Notes: generated by a model not told the origin, from the letters alone. Shown: positions 1-8,940, counted from the stretch's first letter. The stretch is 64,000 nt of DNA from Lignipirellula cremea (GCF_007751035.1 NZ_CP036433.1:8351001-8415000), one strand, 5' to 3'. Program-made: numbers and translations.

Positions 1-1
1 G

Positions 2-61
2 GCAATTTTACCCGTCGACTCCCGTAAACTCCTGACCCTCACGGCCGAAGAGTTACAATAA
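2..61 (+). CDS. C-terminal end of an unidentified gene entering from the left
   Basis: The first 61 bases read as a short open C-terminus ending ...LLTLTAEELQ before a TAA stop. The composition looks coding and the strand and position would make it the gene upstream of the ABC permease at 420. Only about 19 residues are visible, so no family can be named. It could equally be a chance open frame at the window edge. Confidence 0.3.
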   Translation, partial: AILPVDSRKLLTLTAEELQ

Positions 62-419
62 GAAGCCGGCGGACGGTCGTCTGCCATCACCGTTTCGGCA
101 AGTACCGATTCTGCGGCAGGGTCGGATTATACCGCCCTCCGAACGCTTCACAAGCGAAAACACCAGGCGGTCCCCCCGGCAACGATAACAAAGCGATATG
201 CTGCCTGGTGATACGACAGCACAAAAAAATTGCTCCCCCCATGCCCGTAGGGAGAAACACGAGGGATCCTGAGGGTCTCCAATGCCGGATTTGCTGACCG
301 TTTGCCGATATGGCGGCATCGCCTGATTCGTTTTCGTGGCAAGCCAGCTCCTGACTTCCGGCCCGTGATTCCTGCGGAATCCCGCAACCCTAACTTTCAA
401 AGCCTGACGATACTTTCCT
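62..419. other. Intergenic region upstream of the ABC permease
   Basis: About 360 bases without a convincing gene. The open frames on the minus strand here are rich in Pro, Arg and Ser, as expected of antisense frames in GC-rich DNA, and match no family. A run of A's followed by a C-rich stretch (around 221-240) is the only visible compositional feature. No riboswitch or promoter consensus was recognised. Confidence 0.4.
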
Positions 420-2015
420 ATGCCTGCTCCCGAACGTTCCTCTGCTAGCAGTTTCCCACGACCGGCCCTGGCAGGGTGGTTGTTGCTGGCGGCGGTCGTG
501 CTGCTGGCAGGCGGCCTGGTCGACGCCCGGACACGGATGCTGGCGGGGAATACGCTGTTCCTGGCGGCCGGTTCCTGCCTGATTGCGTTGCCGCTGGGAG
601 GTGCGGCTGCGTGGCTGCTGGTGCGGACCAACGTGCCAGGGCGACTGTTGTTTGCTGGTTGCTGGGGCGGCATGCTACTGGTTCCCTTGTACCTGCAGGC
701 GGCCGGGTGGGACGCCGGCTTCGGCCGGCAAGGCTGGCACTCCCTGATCTTTGGCTCGTTTGCCGAACCGTGGCTGCGCGGCTGGCAAGGAGCGATCTGG
801 GTGCATGGCATGGCGGCCGCCCCGGGAGCCTGCCTGCTGGTCGGGCTGGGCCTGGGCCAGGTCGATCGTAACTGGGAAGAAGAAGGCCTGTTGCATGGTT
901 CCGGCCTGGAGGTGTTTTTTGCCGTCACTCTGCGAGCCCTGGTTCCCTGGCTGGGGGCGGCCGCGTTATGGTGCCTGGCGAGCGTCGCCAGTGAGATCGC
1001 CGTCACGGACCTGTTTCAAACGCCGACGTTCGCCGAGGAAATCTACCTGACCCTCTCACTAGGGACAGGCTGGGACGCCTCGACTTTGCACGTGGGGCCG
1101 AGCGCCGCCTTGCTTGCCGGAATGACGCTGCTGCTGCTGGGAGCCGCCGTTGGCTTGCCGCCTGGCGATCAGGACAGCCGACCTCCACAACGCCTGCCGC
1201 TGGGGGCGTTCCGCCTGCCGGCGTTCCTGCTGCTGTTGCTGCTGACCGCCCTGCTCCTGGGCGCGCCGCTGGGGAATCTGATCTACAAGGCCGGAGCCCT
1301 GTCGGAAATGGTCGACGGAGAGCTGGTCCGCTCCTGGTCGCCGGGAAAGACGCTCAAGCAGGTTTTTGGCGCCTTCTTCTTGTACCGCCGGGAGTTCGGC
1401 GCGACGCTTGGCATTGGCGCCGGGGCGGCGACGCTGGCGATCCTGGTCGTCGCCCCCTGGGCATGGTGGGGACGCACCGGCGGGCTACGGGCCGTGCCGG
1501 GTTTATTGCTGACGTCCGCCGCCCTGGCGATTCCGGGGCCGCTGGTCGGGCTGGCGGTGATCGGACTGCTGAACCAGGATTCGCCCTGGTTCATCTGGCT
1601 TTATGACCGCACGCTGGCCGCTCCCATTCTGGCCGCCGCGTTTCGCGGAGCGCCGTTCGCCTTCCTGCTTTGCTGGCAGGGGATGCGAACCCTCGCCCCG
1701 CACACGTTGGAAGCGGCGGCGGCTGACGGCGCCAGCTCGCTGAGGCAGTTCTGGTCGATCGGCCTGCGTCATGCGGGCGCTGCCATCGCAGCGGCGTGGC
1801 TGGCGGCGGCGACCGTCGCCAGCGGCGATCTGGCGGCGACGATTCTGGTTTCGCCGCCGGGAGTCGACCCTTTGTCCCGCCGGATTTTCGGCCTGATTCA
1901 TGCCGGCGTCGACGACCAGGTGGCGGCCGCTTCGCTGGCGGCTTGGCTGCTAGCGGCCGGATTGACAATTCTTCTGCTGGGTCTGATTGGCTTTTGGCGA
2001 CCGGAAAAGCCATAA
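420..2015 (+). CDS. ABC transporter permease, fused two-domain type (iron(III)/thiamin-like)
   Basis: A 531-residue integral membrane protein with roughly twelve hydrophobic segments arranged as two permease halves, as in FbpB/ThiP-type importers for ferric iron, thiamin or similar small solutes. The second half carries a clear cytoplasmic EAA loop (EAAAADGASSLRQFW..., about residues 435-455), the contact point for the ATPase subunit. The first half has a degenerate counterpart beginning EEEGLLHGSG. No ATPase or binding-protein gene follows, so partners probably lie to the left of the window. The ATG at 420 precedes a short polar N-terminus and the first membrane segment. The substrate cannot be decided from sequence. 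Confidence 0.85.
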   Translation: MPAPERSSASSFPRPALAGWLLLAAVVLLAGGLVDARTRMLAGNTLFLAAGSCLIALPLGGAAAWLLVRTNVPGRLLFAGCWGGMLLVPLYLQAAGWDAGFGRQGWHSLIFGSFAEPWLRGWQGAIWVHGMAAAPGACLLVGLGLGQVDRNWEEEGLLHGSGLEVFFAVTLRALVPWLGAAALWCLASVASEIAVTDLFQTPTFAEEIYLTLSLGTGWDASTLHVGPSAALLAGMTLLLLGAAVGLPPGDQDSRPPQRLPLGAFRLPAFLLLLLLTALLLGAPLGNLIYKAGALSEMVDGELVRSWSPGKTLKQVFGAFFLYRREFGATLGIGAGAATLAILVVAPWAWWGRTGGLRAVPGLLLTSAALAIPGPLVGLAVIGLLNQDSPWFIWLYDRTLAAPILAAAFRGAPFAFLLCWQGMRTLAPHTLEAAAADGASSLRQFWSIGLRHAGAAIAAAWLAAATVASGDLAATILVSPPGVDPLSRRIFGLIHAGVDDQVAAASLAAWLLAAGLTILLLGLIGFWRPEKP

Positions 2016-2072
2016 TAGAAGGCGGGCGACGCGACGGTCGCTGCTGACGTTCTCCTCGCCACGATAAACGCC

Positions 2073-3218
2073 ATGTCTCGCATGCAGTTTCTCCTGTTAT
2101 TTCTCTCGCTTTCCTGCTGCCTGGCTCCCTCGTGGGCCTCTGCGGATGAACAGGTCAGGCTCAAACGCGCAGGTGTCGAGCAGGCGATCGCGGGACAAAT
2201 TCTGGTCGAAGCGAGCGACGGCGGCCTGCTGCTGGAAGACCCCGACGGGGTGCTCTGGGTGCTGCAGCCGGGAGAAATTGTCGAGCGCAAAACGCGCGAC
2301 ACTCCCTTTGCCCGTTCCACCCAGGACGAGCTGGCCGCCCGACTGCTGGCGGAACTGGGCGATGGGTTCCAGGTGCACACCACGGCGCACTTTGTCATTT
2401 GTTATGAGACCTCGCCCGCTTACGCGCAGTGGTGCGGGGCCTTATATGAGCGGCTGTATCGGGCCTTTTTGAGCTACTGGGAGCACCGGGATGTGGTCCT
2501 GACCGAGGCTCCGGCGCCGTTGCCGGCTATCATTTTCAAAGACAAGGCGTCGTACGTGGAATACGCCTCGGCCGAGTTTGGCGAAGCGGCCGCCGCCACC
2601 ATTGGCTATTACAGCATCCGTTCCAATCGCGTGCTGATGTACGACCTGACCGGCGCCGACGCACAGCAGTTTGGCCGGTCGACCCAGGCGGCCCACATCA
2701 ACGCCATCCTCACCCGCCGCGGGGCCGAGCGGACCGTCGCCACGATTGTGCACGAAGCGACCCACCAGATCGCCTTTAACTGCGGCCTGCACACGCGCTA
2801 TGCGGATATTCCGCTGTGGGTCAGCGAAGGGGTCGCCATGTACTTTGAAACGCCCGACCTGGGCAGCTCCCGCGGTTGGCGGACAATTGGCGCCGTGAAC
2901 CGGACCCGGTTGCTGGAGTTCAAGCAGGCCCTGCGCGACCGACCTGCAGGACGCCTGGCGGAACTGATTGCCGACGACGCCTTGTTCCGCAATACGGCTT
3001 CGGCCGCGGCCGCCTATCCGGAAGCCTGGGCGCTCAACTATTACCTGCTGAAACGGATGCCGAAAGAATACGCGGGCTATCTCAAAAAGCTGTCGGAGCG
3101 CAAGCCGGTCGACTACGCCACTCCAGACGAACGCTTGGCCGATTTCAAGGAGTTCTTCGGCGAGGATCTGGCGCAGCTGGAAGTCGAGTATCTCCGCGCC
3201 ATGCGCGCCTTGCGGTAA
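2073..3218 (+). CDS. Secreted DUF1570-type peptidase-like protein (gluzincin fold)
   Basis: 381 residues with an N-terminal signal peptide (about residues 1-24, cleavage near WASA-DE). A zinc-binding HEATH motif is at residues 227-231 and the downstream glutamate in WVSEGVAMYFE (E252) is in the right place for the third ligand. This is the pattern of DUF1570/peptidase-MA-like proteins that are numerous in planctomycetes. It lies 57 bases after the permease gene on the same strand. Proteolytic activity is inferred only from the motif. A paralogous-type protein sits at 62326-63693. Confidence 0.8.
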   Translation: MSRMQFLLLFLSLSCCLAPSWASADEQVRLKRAGVEQAIAGQILVEASDGGLLLEDPDGVLWVLQPGEIVERKTRDTPFARSTQDELAARLLAELGDGFQVHTTAHFVICYETSPAYAQWCGALYERLYRAFLSYWEHRDVVLTEAPAPLPAIIFKDKASYVEYASAEFGEAAAATIGYYSIRSNRVLMYDLTGADAQQFGRSTQAAHINAILTRRGAERTVATIVHEATHQIAFNCGLHTRYADIPLWVSEGVAMYFETPDLGSSRGWRTIGAVNRTRLLEFKQALRDRPAGRLAELIADDALFRNTASAAAAYPEAWALNYYLLKRMPKEYAGYLKKLSERKPVDYATPDERLADFKEFFGEDLAQLEVEYLRAMRALR

Positions 3219-3237
3219 ACGCCGCGAGTCGGCCCGA

Positions 3238-3723
3238 TTAACCGGCCTGGCGACGCGCCAGCTTCAGAATGGCGTCGAACTCTGCTTTGGCGACCGGCTG
3301 CACGGACAACCGCGAGCCTTTGCGGAGCAACTCCATGTCGGCCAGCTCCGACTGCTGGCGGAGCAGATCCAGCGGCAACAGCTGGGCGAACTTCCTCTCA
3401 AAGGCGACATCCACCATGTACCAGGTCGGGTCGTCCGCTTTGGACTTCGGGTCAAAATGCGCGTCTTTCGGATCCCAGGCCGTGAAGTCGGGATAGCCGT
3501 CGCGAACGACCTTGGCGACGCCGGCCACGCCAGGCGGTTTGGCGTTGGAGTGGTAGTACAGCACGCGATCCCCCTGTTTAATCGAATCGCGCAGGAAATT
3601 GCGGGCCTGGTAATTGCGTACGCCGTCCCAGTACGTGGTCTGGTCAGGCGCCTGCTGCAGGTCGTCGATCGAAAAGCAGTCGGGTTCGGATTTCAAAAGC
3701 CAGTAATGTCGAGAGCGGGCCAT
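3238..3723 (-). CDS. EVE domain-containing protein
   Basis: 161 residues, beginning MARSRHYWLLKSEPDCFSID, the standard opening of EVE-domain proteins (PUA-like fold; thymocyte-nuclear-protein-1/YbcJ-type homologues). The WDGVRNYQARNFLR and GDRVLYYHSN motifs are typical. EVE domains are thought to bind modified bases in nucleic acid. The frame remains open upstream to 4065, but that extension is low-complexity and overlaps the gene on the other strand, so the ATG at 3723 is chosen. The gene converges on the DUF1570 gene with only 19 bases between the stops. Confidence 0.9.
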   Translation of the reverse strand: MARSRHYWLLKSEPDCFSIDDLQQAPDQTTYWDGVRNYQARNFLRDSIKQGDRVLYYHSNAKPPGVAGVAKVVRDGYPDFTAWDPKDAHFDPKSKADDPTWYMVDVAFERKFAQLLPLDLLRQQSELADMELLRKGSRLSVQPVAKAEFDAILKLARRQAG

Positions 3724-3849
3724 CTTAGGATCGGAAGCTGCGGAAGGGAAACGGGCTGGATTTGGATCGCCCCGGCAGGGCAATCGATTAGAATAAGGGC
3801 AGCATACCAGATTCGCGCGGTCCTCCGGCAACGGCGGCCGACTCGTGCG

Positions 3850-4086
3850 ATGTCCGTCCGGAGGGTGATCGTGAGCTCGTTTGACGTCTTCGTAGTCACG
3901 GTTGCCGCGGGTTTGCTGGTCGTCATCTGCGTGGCTCCAATTTTGGTCTTCATCAGCATGTTTTCTCCCAACAACGAGAAACCGCCAGGCCCAGGCGATC
4001 ACCGCACGGCGCCATGCCCGGCCTGCCAGAATCTGGCCGGCATCGACGAGGCCTACTGCCCCCACTGCGGCGCCCGGCTGGAATAG
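3850..4086 (+). CDS. Small membrane-anchored zinc-ribbon protein
   Basis: 78 residues. A single hydrophobic segment spans about residues 12-38, followed by a short Pro/Gly linker and a C-terminal zinc ribbon: CPAC (56-59) and CPHC (70-73), two CXXC knuckles 10 residues apart. The ATG at 3850 gives the shortest sensible N-terminus; the frame is open further upstream but antisense to the EVE gene. It is divergent from that gene. Proteins of this layout usually tether a metal-stabilised tail to the membrane; no specific function can be assigned. Confidence 0.65.
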   Translation: MSVRRVIVSSFDVFVVTVAAGLLVVICVAPILVFISMFSPNNEKPPGPGDHRTAPCPACQNLAGIDEAYCPHCGARLE

Positions 4087-4382
4087 GGCTCGGCTGGAAT
4101 AGGGCTCGCCGACGTCAGCACTTCTGGCGTCAGCACTTCTCGCGCTTCATGGCAAACAAGGCGTCGCCTGTTCGGCTGCGCAATATGTTGCATTTTCCGG
4201 CCTGCAGACCTGTTGCAAAATTGAACACCTGTTGCGAATCGCTGTGGTTTCCCGTTTTCAGCGCAGGAGCCAAGCGAGAGCCCGGCGCCGGGCCGTTTTC
4301 CGCCGACCCCACAAAACGCGGGAGAAAACCGAAAATTCGGAATAATTGGCCCTTTGGCCCGCAAGGTGCTTATAGAAGAGGT

Positions 4383-4501
4383 GTCAGAGCAATCTGACGA
4401 AAGCTGGCCCTGGGGGCCTTTGACGAATTTTTAGTGGAATGGTTGCCTTGCCCCTGACTGTTCCACTTTGCTGAGTTGTACTTGGCGCGTCAAAGGCCCC
4501 C
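4383..4501. ncRNA. Candidate structured RNA or leader (nested inverted repeats)
   Basis: A hairpin with stem GTCAGA/TCTGAC and a GCAA loop (4383-4398) is followed by a 14-base perfect inverted repeat, GGGGGCCTTTGACG (4412-4425) with its complement at 4488-4501. Inside that loop lies a second inverted repeat AGTGGAA (4433-4439)/TTCCACT (4461-4467). The right arm is followed by TGTTTTTATT, so the fold could end transcription of the zinc-ribbon gene. Alternatively it could be an independent small RNA or the distal leader of the transporter gene at 4802. It matched no riboswitch class I know. Confidence 0.4.
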
Positions 4502-4540
4502 TGTTTTTATTGCGTCCCACCGCAGGGCAGGGGAGGGGAT

Positions 4541-4620
4541 GTGGTGGACCTGGCCACAAGTCCCTCTCTCGCCGTCTCAGCCGGGCGGACTGAGTCGTAG
4601 TGGATCTGGCCACAGGTCCC
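4541..4620. repeat. Two copies of a GTGGAYCTGGCCACARGTCC motif
   Basis: Copies at about 4544-4563 and 4600-4619 differ by two bases. A related motif, AACCTGGCCACAACTCC, followed by GTAGTGGACTAC, occurs at 38889-38925. The internal TGGCCA is palindromic. All copies are intergenic, which suggests a small dispersed repeat rather than coding remains. Confidence 0.5.
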
Positions 4621-4801
4621 TTTCCCCGTCTGCCACCACGGACTCTTGACGCCGGAGCGCGCCTGCGTGACATGGCCCGCTGGGCCGCTTATGATAAGGC
4701 CGCGCGGCAGTGGCTGCGTTTTCTGTATTTCCGTCCCCACATCTTCTCCTCGACGGCTGCCGGCGAACGGATCGCTGATCAGCGGTCTGCGCTTCCCCAC
4801 C

Positions 4802-6658
4802 ATGAATCAAAAACCGACCGACGATAGCGGCGCTCCCGACGCCAGTGACAAAGTTTCTCAAGATCGCCAGATTCTGAAGGACGCCCAGGCGCGCGGCCCC
4901 GGCGCCACGCTTGGAGCCTGGGTCCGCCTGAGCGGCCCCGGCTGGCTGCAGAGCGCCATTACCCTGGGCGGCGGATCGCTGGCCGGGGCCTTGTTTCTGG
5001 GGAGCCTGGGCGGCGTGAGCATGCTCTGGCTGCAGTTGATGGCGATCGTGATGGGGGTGATCATGCTCTCCGCCATCAGCTTTGTCACACTCTCCACCGG
5101 CGAACGCCCCTTCCAGGCGATCAACCAGCACATTAACCCGGCGCTCGGCTGGGGCTGGCTGATCGCGACCTGCATGGCCAATATGATCTGGTGCATGCCG
5201 CAGTTCAGCCTGTGTTATGACGCCCTCGACAAGAACCTGCTGCGCGACGTGGGCGGGCTGGAACCGGCCGCCGTGACGGCCCCCTTGGCGATCGCCGGCG
5301 GTTCAACCGACAGTGGTTCGACGGCTGCCCCGGCGGCGGCCGCTCGTCCGGCGTGGCTGACGAAGCTGGTCGTCTCGCTGATTCTGCTGGGCGCGGCCGG
5401 GGTGATGGTGGCGCTCAACGCCCGGCGGGGACTGGCGTCCCGCTTCTTTGACATCCTGCTCAAAGCGCTGGTCGCGATGGTCGTGCTGAGCTTTTTCGGC
5501 GTGGTGCTGTCGCTGACCTTCAAAGGCGAGCTCAACTGGCTGGAGATCCTGGCGGGCTTTATTCCCGACTTCCGGCAATGGTGGGAGCCGACCGGCAAGC
5601 TGGCGGATCTGCTGGTCGACCTGCCCGAGGACGCCCGCGACTTCTGGTCCAAAATGCTGGTCAAGAACCAGAGCGAAGTGATGATCGCCGCCGCGGCGAC
5701 GGCCGTCGGCATCAACATGACGTTCCTGATGCCGTACTCGATGCTGCACCGCGGCTGGGATAAAACGTTCCGCGGCCTGGCGCGATTTGACCTGTCGACC
5801 GGCATGGCCATTCCCTATGTGCTGGTGACCAGTTGCGTGGTGATCGCCGCCGCCCATGTGTTCAACGCGACGGCCGATCCGGCCTTTCTCAGCGACGACC
5901 CGGTCGTCATGGCGACCAGCCCAATATACGCTTCGGCCCAGGGGAACCTGGTGAAACGCGTCGGCGGCTTCAGCGAAGGATACGATCAGCTTTCCCCGGC
6001 GGAACAAAAGGCCGAACAGCAGCAGCTGGCCGCTAAGATCGCCGCCTTGCCGGCCGCCGAGAAAAAGGTAGCGGCCTCGCTTGTGCAGCGCAACGCCTTC
6101 CAGTTGTCTCAGGCGATTGGTCCGATCGTCGGTAATGACAAGCTGGCCAACTACATGTTTGGCCTGGGCGTGTTCGGCATGTGCTTCTCGACGATTATCG
6201 TGCTGATGCTGATTAACGGCTTTGCCTTTTGCGAAATGTTCAACCGGCCCGACAGCAGCGGCCTGTACGCCCTGGGCTGCCTGGTGGCGGGCGTATCCGG
6301 TTCGCTCTGGTTCTGGGTCTGGGATGGACCTTCCAAGCCCTGGCTGGTGATTGTGACGTCGTCCTTTGGCGCCATGCTGCTGCCGATCGCCTATCTGACC
6401 TTCTTCATGATGATGAACAGCAAGTCGCTGATGGGCGCCGAGAAGCCGACCGGCTGGCGGATGGTCGTGTGGAACCTGCTGATGGCGTTCGCCGTGCTGG
6501 GAGCCTTTGCCGCGGCCAGCCAGACGATCTATTCCAAACTGGATAAACCGCTGGAGGCGCCCATTGTGCTGTCAATCCTGGGCGTGTTTGTCGTGGCGGT
6601 GATCGCCGGCTTTGCGTACAAGGCGTTCGCTCGACCGGCGGAACGCGCTTCGCTGTAA
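4802..6658 (+). CDS. Nramp-related membrane transporter with altered metal-site motifs
   Basis: 618 residues, multi-spanning. The N-terminal GPGWLQSAITLGGGSLAG (about residues 45-62) aligns with the Nramp first helix, but the metal-binding DPGN is replaced by LGGG. The sixth-helix motif reads MPYSML where Nramp has MPH. The rest (hydrophobic segments, a long loop about residues 385-465 and a C-terminal set of helices) is longer than classical Nramp. It is probably a secondary transporter of the Nramp/APC superfamily whose substrate differs from Mn2+/Fe2+. The ATG at 4802 is chosen because upstream in-frame sequence is not protein-like. No transport partner is adjacent. Confidence 0.7.
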   Translation: MNQKPTDDSGAPDASDKVSQDRQILKDAQARGPGATLGAWVRLSGPGWLQSAITLGGGSLAGALFLGSLGGVSMLWLQLMAIVMGVIMLSAISFVTLSTGERPFQAINQHINPALGWGWLIATCMANMIWCMPQFSLCYDALDKNLLRDVGGLEPAAVTAPLAIAGGSTDSGSTAAPAAAARPAWLTKLVVSLILLGAAGVMVALNARRGLASRFFDILLKALVAMVVLSFFGVVLSLTFKGELNWLEILAGFIPDFRQWWEPTGKLADLLVDLPEDARDFWSKMLVKNQSEVMIAAAATAVGINMTFLMPYSMLHRGWDKTFRGLARFDLSTGMAIPYVLVTSCVVIAAAHVFNATADPAFLSDDPVVMATSPIYASAQGNLVKRVGGFSEGYDQLSPAEQKAEQQQLAAKIAALPAAEKKVAASLVQRNAFQLSQAIGPIVGNDKLANYMFGLGVFGMCFSTIIVLMLINGFAFCEMFNRPDSSGLYALGCLVAGVSGSLWFWVWDGPSKPWLVIVTSSFGAMLLPIAYLTFFMMMNSKSLMGAEKPTGWRMVVWNLLMAFAVLGAFAAASQTIYSKLDKPLEAPIVLSILGVFVVAVIAGFAYKAFARPAERASL

Positions 6659-6833
6659 GCGGCCCCGACGCCCTTACCATCCGGATAACCGGCCCCAGCG
6701 CCCGGCGGGGCGGCTGGCGCCGGCCACAAAAGCCAGGCGACCCGGCGCCCGTCGAATGGCGCCCTATCGTTGGAATGCGACCGTTCCTGGTGCAGGACCG
6801 GCTATCGCGTTTTCCTTCCGCAGGCCGCCCCCC

Positions 6834-8213
6834 ATGTCTCTGCCGGGTTTCGATACCTTCCGAAGTCTTATCGAGAGTCTTTTCCGTGGGCCGCTGCTGC
6901 GCCGCTTGTTGCTGGCCTGCCTGGCGATTCTGGCTGGCCAATGCCTGGGCGACGGCTTGCGGGTCCTGCCCACCCGCGCCACGCATAACGACTTTGCCCA
7001 TTACTATGCATCCTCGCGGTTGCTGCTGGACGGCCAGCCGGTGTACGGGAGCGACCTGTCGCCTGTGCTGGACGCGCACGGATTCAACGACATCGGCGCC
7101 GGCGAACAGGTCGGACAGGCGACCAACCCGCCTGTGCTGTTATGGCTGTTCGCCCCGCTGGCCGCGGTCGAACCGCGGACCGCGTTTGCGTTATGGCTGC
7201 TGGGTCAGCTGGCCTGCCTGGCGGGCATTCTGGGACTCACGCTGTATCTGCTGCGAGGGCGGATCTCGACCGAAGGCGGCGTCTGGATTGTCGTGCTGGC
7301 GATCGCCTCGCCGGCCGTTTATTACCATCTGTATTACTCGCAGGTCCAGTTGCTGCTGGCGTTGATGGTGCTGGGCGCCTTTGCCTTGCTGCAAAGCGGA
7401 CGGGGCCGGGCCGCTTGCGCGCTGATCTGTCTGGCCGGCATGATCAAGCTGTTTCCGCTGGCGCTGCTTCCCTGGTTTCTACTTCGCAGCGAGCGGCCGC
7501 GCCAGAACGCCGTGTTCAGCGGTCTGCTGGCGGCCGGCCTGTTCCTGGCGTCGGGTCCGCTGCTCTGGCTCTCTTTCTGGACGCACGCCAAGCCGCTATT
7601 GTTCCAGTGGGCCGTCGCCAGCGCCCATAACTTCACGGCTCCGTCGCTGCTGATGCGGCTGGGGAGTATTTTCGAAGCCGACCTGCCAGGCAGTTTCTCG
7701 CTGGCCTGCTTCTGCGGTTCGCTGGTCGGGGCGGCCATCCTGGGCGGAGCGTACTGGCTGTGCTGGAAGAGCGACGGCGACCTGGAATCCCAGTTCTGCC
7801 TGCTGACCATCGCCATGCTGGTCGGCGGCATGACCTGCTGGATCCATTACGACGTGTTCCTGATCTTCCCGCTGGCCGCGCTGGGCGCCGTGATCCGGGC
7901 GGAGAAGTCGGCGTGGCGACCCGCGCAACAGGCCTGGCTGGCGTTGCTGGTGCTGGGCGTGTTTTCGCACTTCCTGCTCGTCCGCACCACCACAATGGAA
8001 TACCTGGCCGAGCCGATCTGGCAAGTGCTGGTCTGTGTCACGCCGCTCTACGCGGCCTGCGGCCTGGGCTGGACCTTCGCCCAGCGACTGCGGCGGAACG
8101 TGGGCGTCACGCCAGCGGCCGCGGAACAAGCAGACGTATCGCCAGCGACCGTCCCGCATGTACTGACGATCTGGCCCGCCAGCCCAACGGCCCACGTTAC
8201 GCCGGGACCGTAA
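6834..8213 (+). CDS. Glycosyltransferase family 87 (DUF2029) polyprenyl-sugar-dependent mannosyltransferase-like
   Basis: 459 residues with about ten membrane helices. The first periplasmic loop has the pattern DFAHYYASSRLLLDGQPVYG, typical of GT87 enzymes, where the acidic residue acts in transfer from a polyprenyl-phosphate sugar. The VYYHLYYSQVQLLLALMVLGAFALL and AGMIKLFPLALLPW segments match the family core. The ATG at 6834 gives a short soluble N-terminus before helix 1. It starts 175 bases after the transporter gene on the same strand. The target glycan is unknown. Confidence 0.8.
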   Translation: MSLPGFDTFRSLIESLFRGPLLRRLLLACLAILAGQCLGDGLRVLPTRATHNDFAHYYASSRLLLDGQPVYGSDLSPVLDAHGFNDIGAGEQVGQATNPPVLLWLFAPLAAVEPRTAFALWLLGQLACLAGILGLTLYLLRGRISTEGGVWIVVLAIASPAVYYHLYYSQVQLLLALMVLGAFALLQSGRGRAACALICLAGMIKLFPLALLPWFLLRSERPRQNAVFSGLLAAGLFLASGPLLWLSFWTHAKPLLFQWAVASAHNFTAPSLLMRLGSIFEADLPGSFSLACFCGSLVGAAILGGAYWLCWKSDGDLESQFCLLTIAMLVGGMTCWIHYDVFLIFPLAALGAVIRAEKSAWRPAQQAWLALLVLGVFSHFLLVRTTTMEYLAEPIWQVLVCVTPLYAACGLGWTFAQRLRRNVGVTPAAAEQADVSPATVPHVLTIWPASPTAHVTPGP

Positions 8214-8243
8214 GCTCGCCGTCGTGCTGAGCTCACCGTCGTG

Positions 8244-8894
8244 CTAACCTGCCGCCGCGTGCAGGGCGGCGGATTCGGTGGCGACGCCTTCGGCGGCCAG
8301 CAGTTCGCGATACCAGGCTGCGGCGGCCGCTGCCCGGCCAGGCAGGGAATGCGCGCCCCAGATGACTGTCAGCGTACGCTTCGTTCCTTCGTGCGTCTTG
8401 GTGCGTTGCGAGTCCTTCACTGCGTTTGCGCAGGGGCCGTTGGCGTCGCACAAACAGAGCAGGCCGCCCAGGTCGATCGTTTGCCCTGTCGGGTTAAAGA
8501 CGTATTCCGCGCCCGCCGGGGCGATGGCCGCGGCCAAGGGAAGCTCGGCCCGCTCCAGATCGATGACGCTGATTGGCAAACCAGAATGCAGCGACACCGC
8601 GTTCGCCACATCGACGGCCAGGTTGATCGGCGATAACGGCTGCTGCAGGGCCGCATTCCGCAAGTACTCCGACGCCGGCTTGCTGCGGCCGGTCGGTTTG
8701 AAGCCGCCGCAGCGAAGCAGATCCCGCACTGCCGTGCGGACTTCGTCGGAGCTGGCCATCGGAGCCGGCGCTTCGGCAAGCAGCCAGGCGGCCGTCCCCG
8801 GCGTAATTTCCAGCTGGCCCAAAGGCGCCGGCAGCACGCTGACAAAAGCCTGCAGGTCCAGCAAAGGATGCGGCGAAAGAGCGATCTCGATCAC
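8244..8894 (-). CDS. B3/B4 tRNA-binding-domain protein (PheRS beta-like editing fold)
   Basis: About 216 residues if translation starts at the GTG at 8894; an ATG at 8984 is possible but would overlap the upstream gene by 44 bases. The core LSPINLAVDVANAVSLHSGL...VIDLERAELPL matches the B3/B4 domain found in the phenylalanyl-tRNA synthetase beta chain and in free-standing proteins thought to act on mischarged tRNA or other small-molecule substrates. It is the last gene of a minus-strand run with the PPC-domain gene (46 bases apart). The C-terminus is alanine-rich. Function beyond the fold is not known. Confidence 0.7.
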   Translation of the reverse strand: MIEIALSPHPLLDLQAFVSVLPAPLGQLEITPGTAAWLLAEAPAPMASSDEVRTAVRDLLRCGGFKPTGRSKPASEYLRNAALQQPLSPINLAVDVANAVSLHSGLPISVIDLERAELPLAAAIAPAGAEYVFNPTGQTIDLGGLLCLCDANGPCANAVKDSQRTKTHEGTKRTLTVIWGAHSLPGRAAAAAAWYRELLAAEGVATESAALHAAAG

Positions 8895-8940
8895 AAGGCC
8901 AGCCCGGAAGCAAAGCGACAAGTTCGGGGGGAAGCGAACG

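Larger units (their letters stand above)
4087..4801. other. 0.7 kb intergenic region with several repeats and hairpins
   Basis: No gene is supported. Visible structure: two near-perfect tandem copies of GGCTGGAATAGGGCTC just after the zinc-ribbon stop; two copies of GTCAGCACTTCT (about 4117-4140); two copies of ACCTGTTGC (about 4208-4237); a 14-base perfect palindrome GCCCGGCGCCGGGC near 4279; the nested fold at 4383-4501; and two copies of a GTGGAYCTGGCCACARGTCC motif at 4541-4620. The remainder is GC-rich and featureless. Confidence 0.6.

Noticed and set aside
221-320. A possible riboswitch (cobalamin-like) upstream of the ABC permease
   Set aside because: Some short complementary stretches are present, but no conserved B12-box or other class-specific core could be found.
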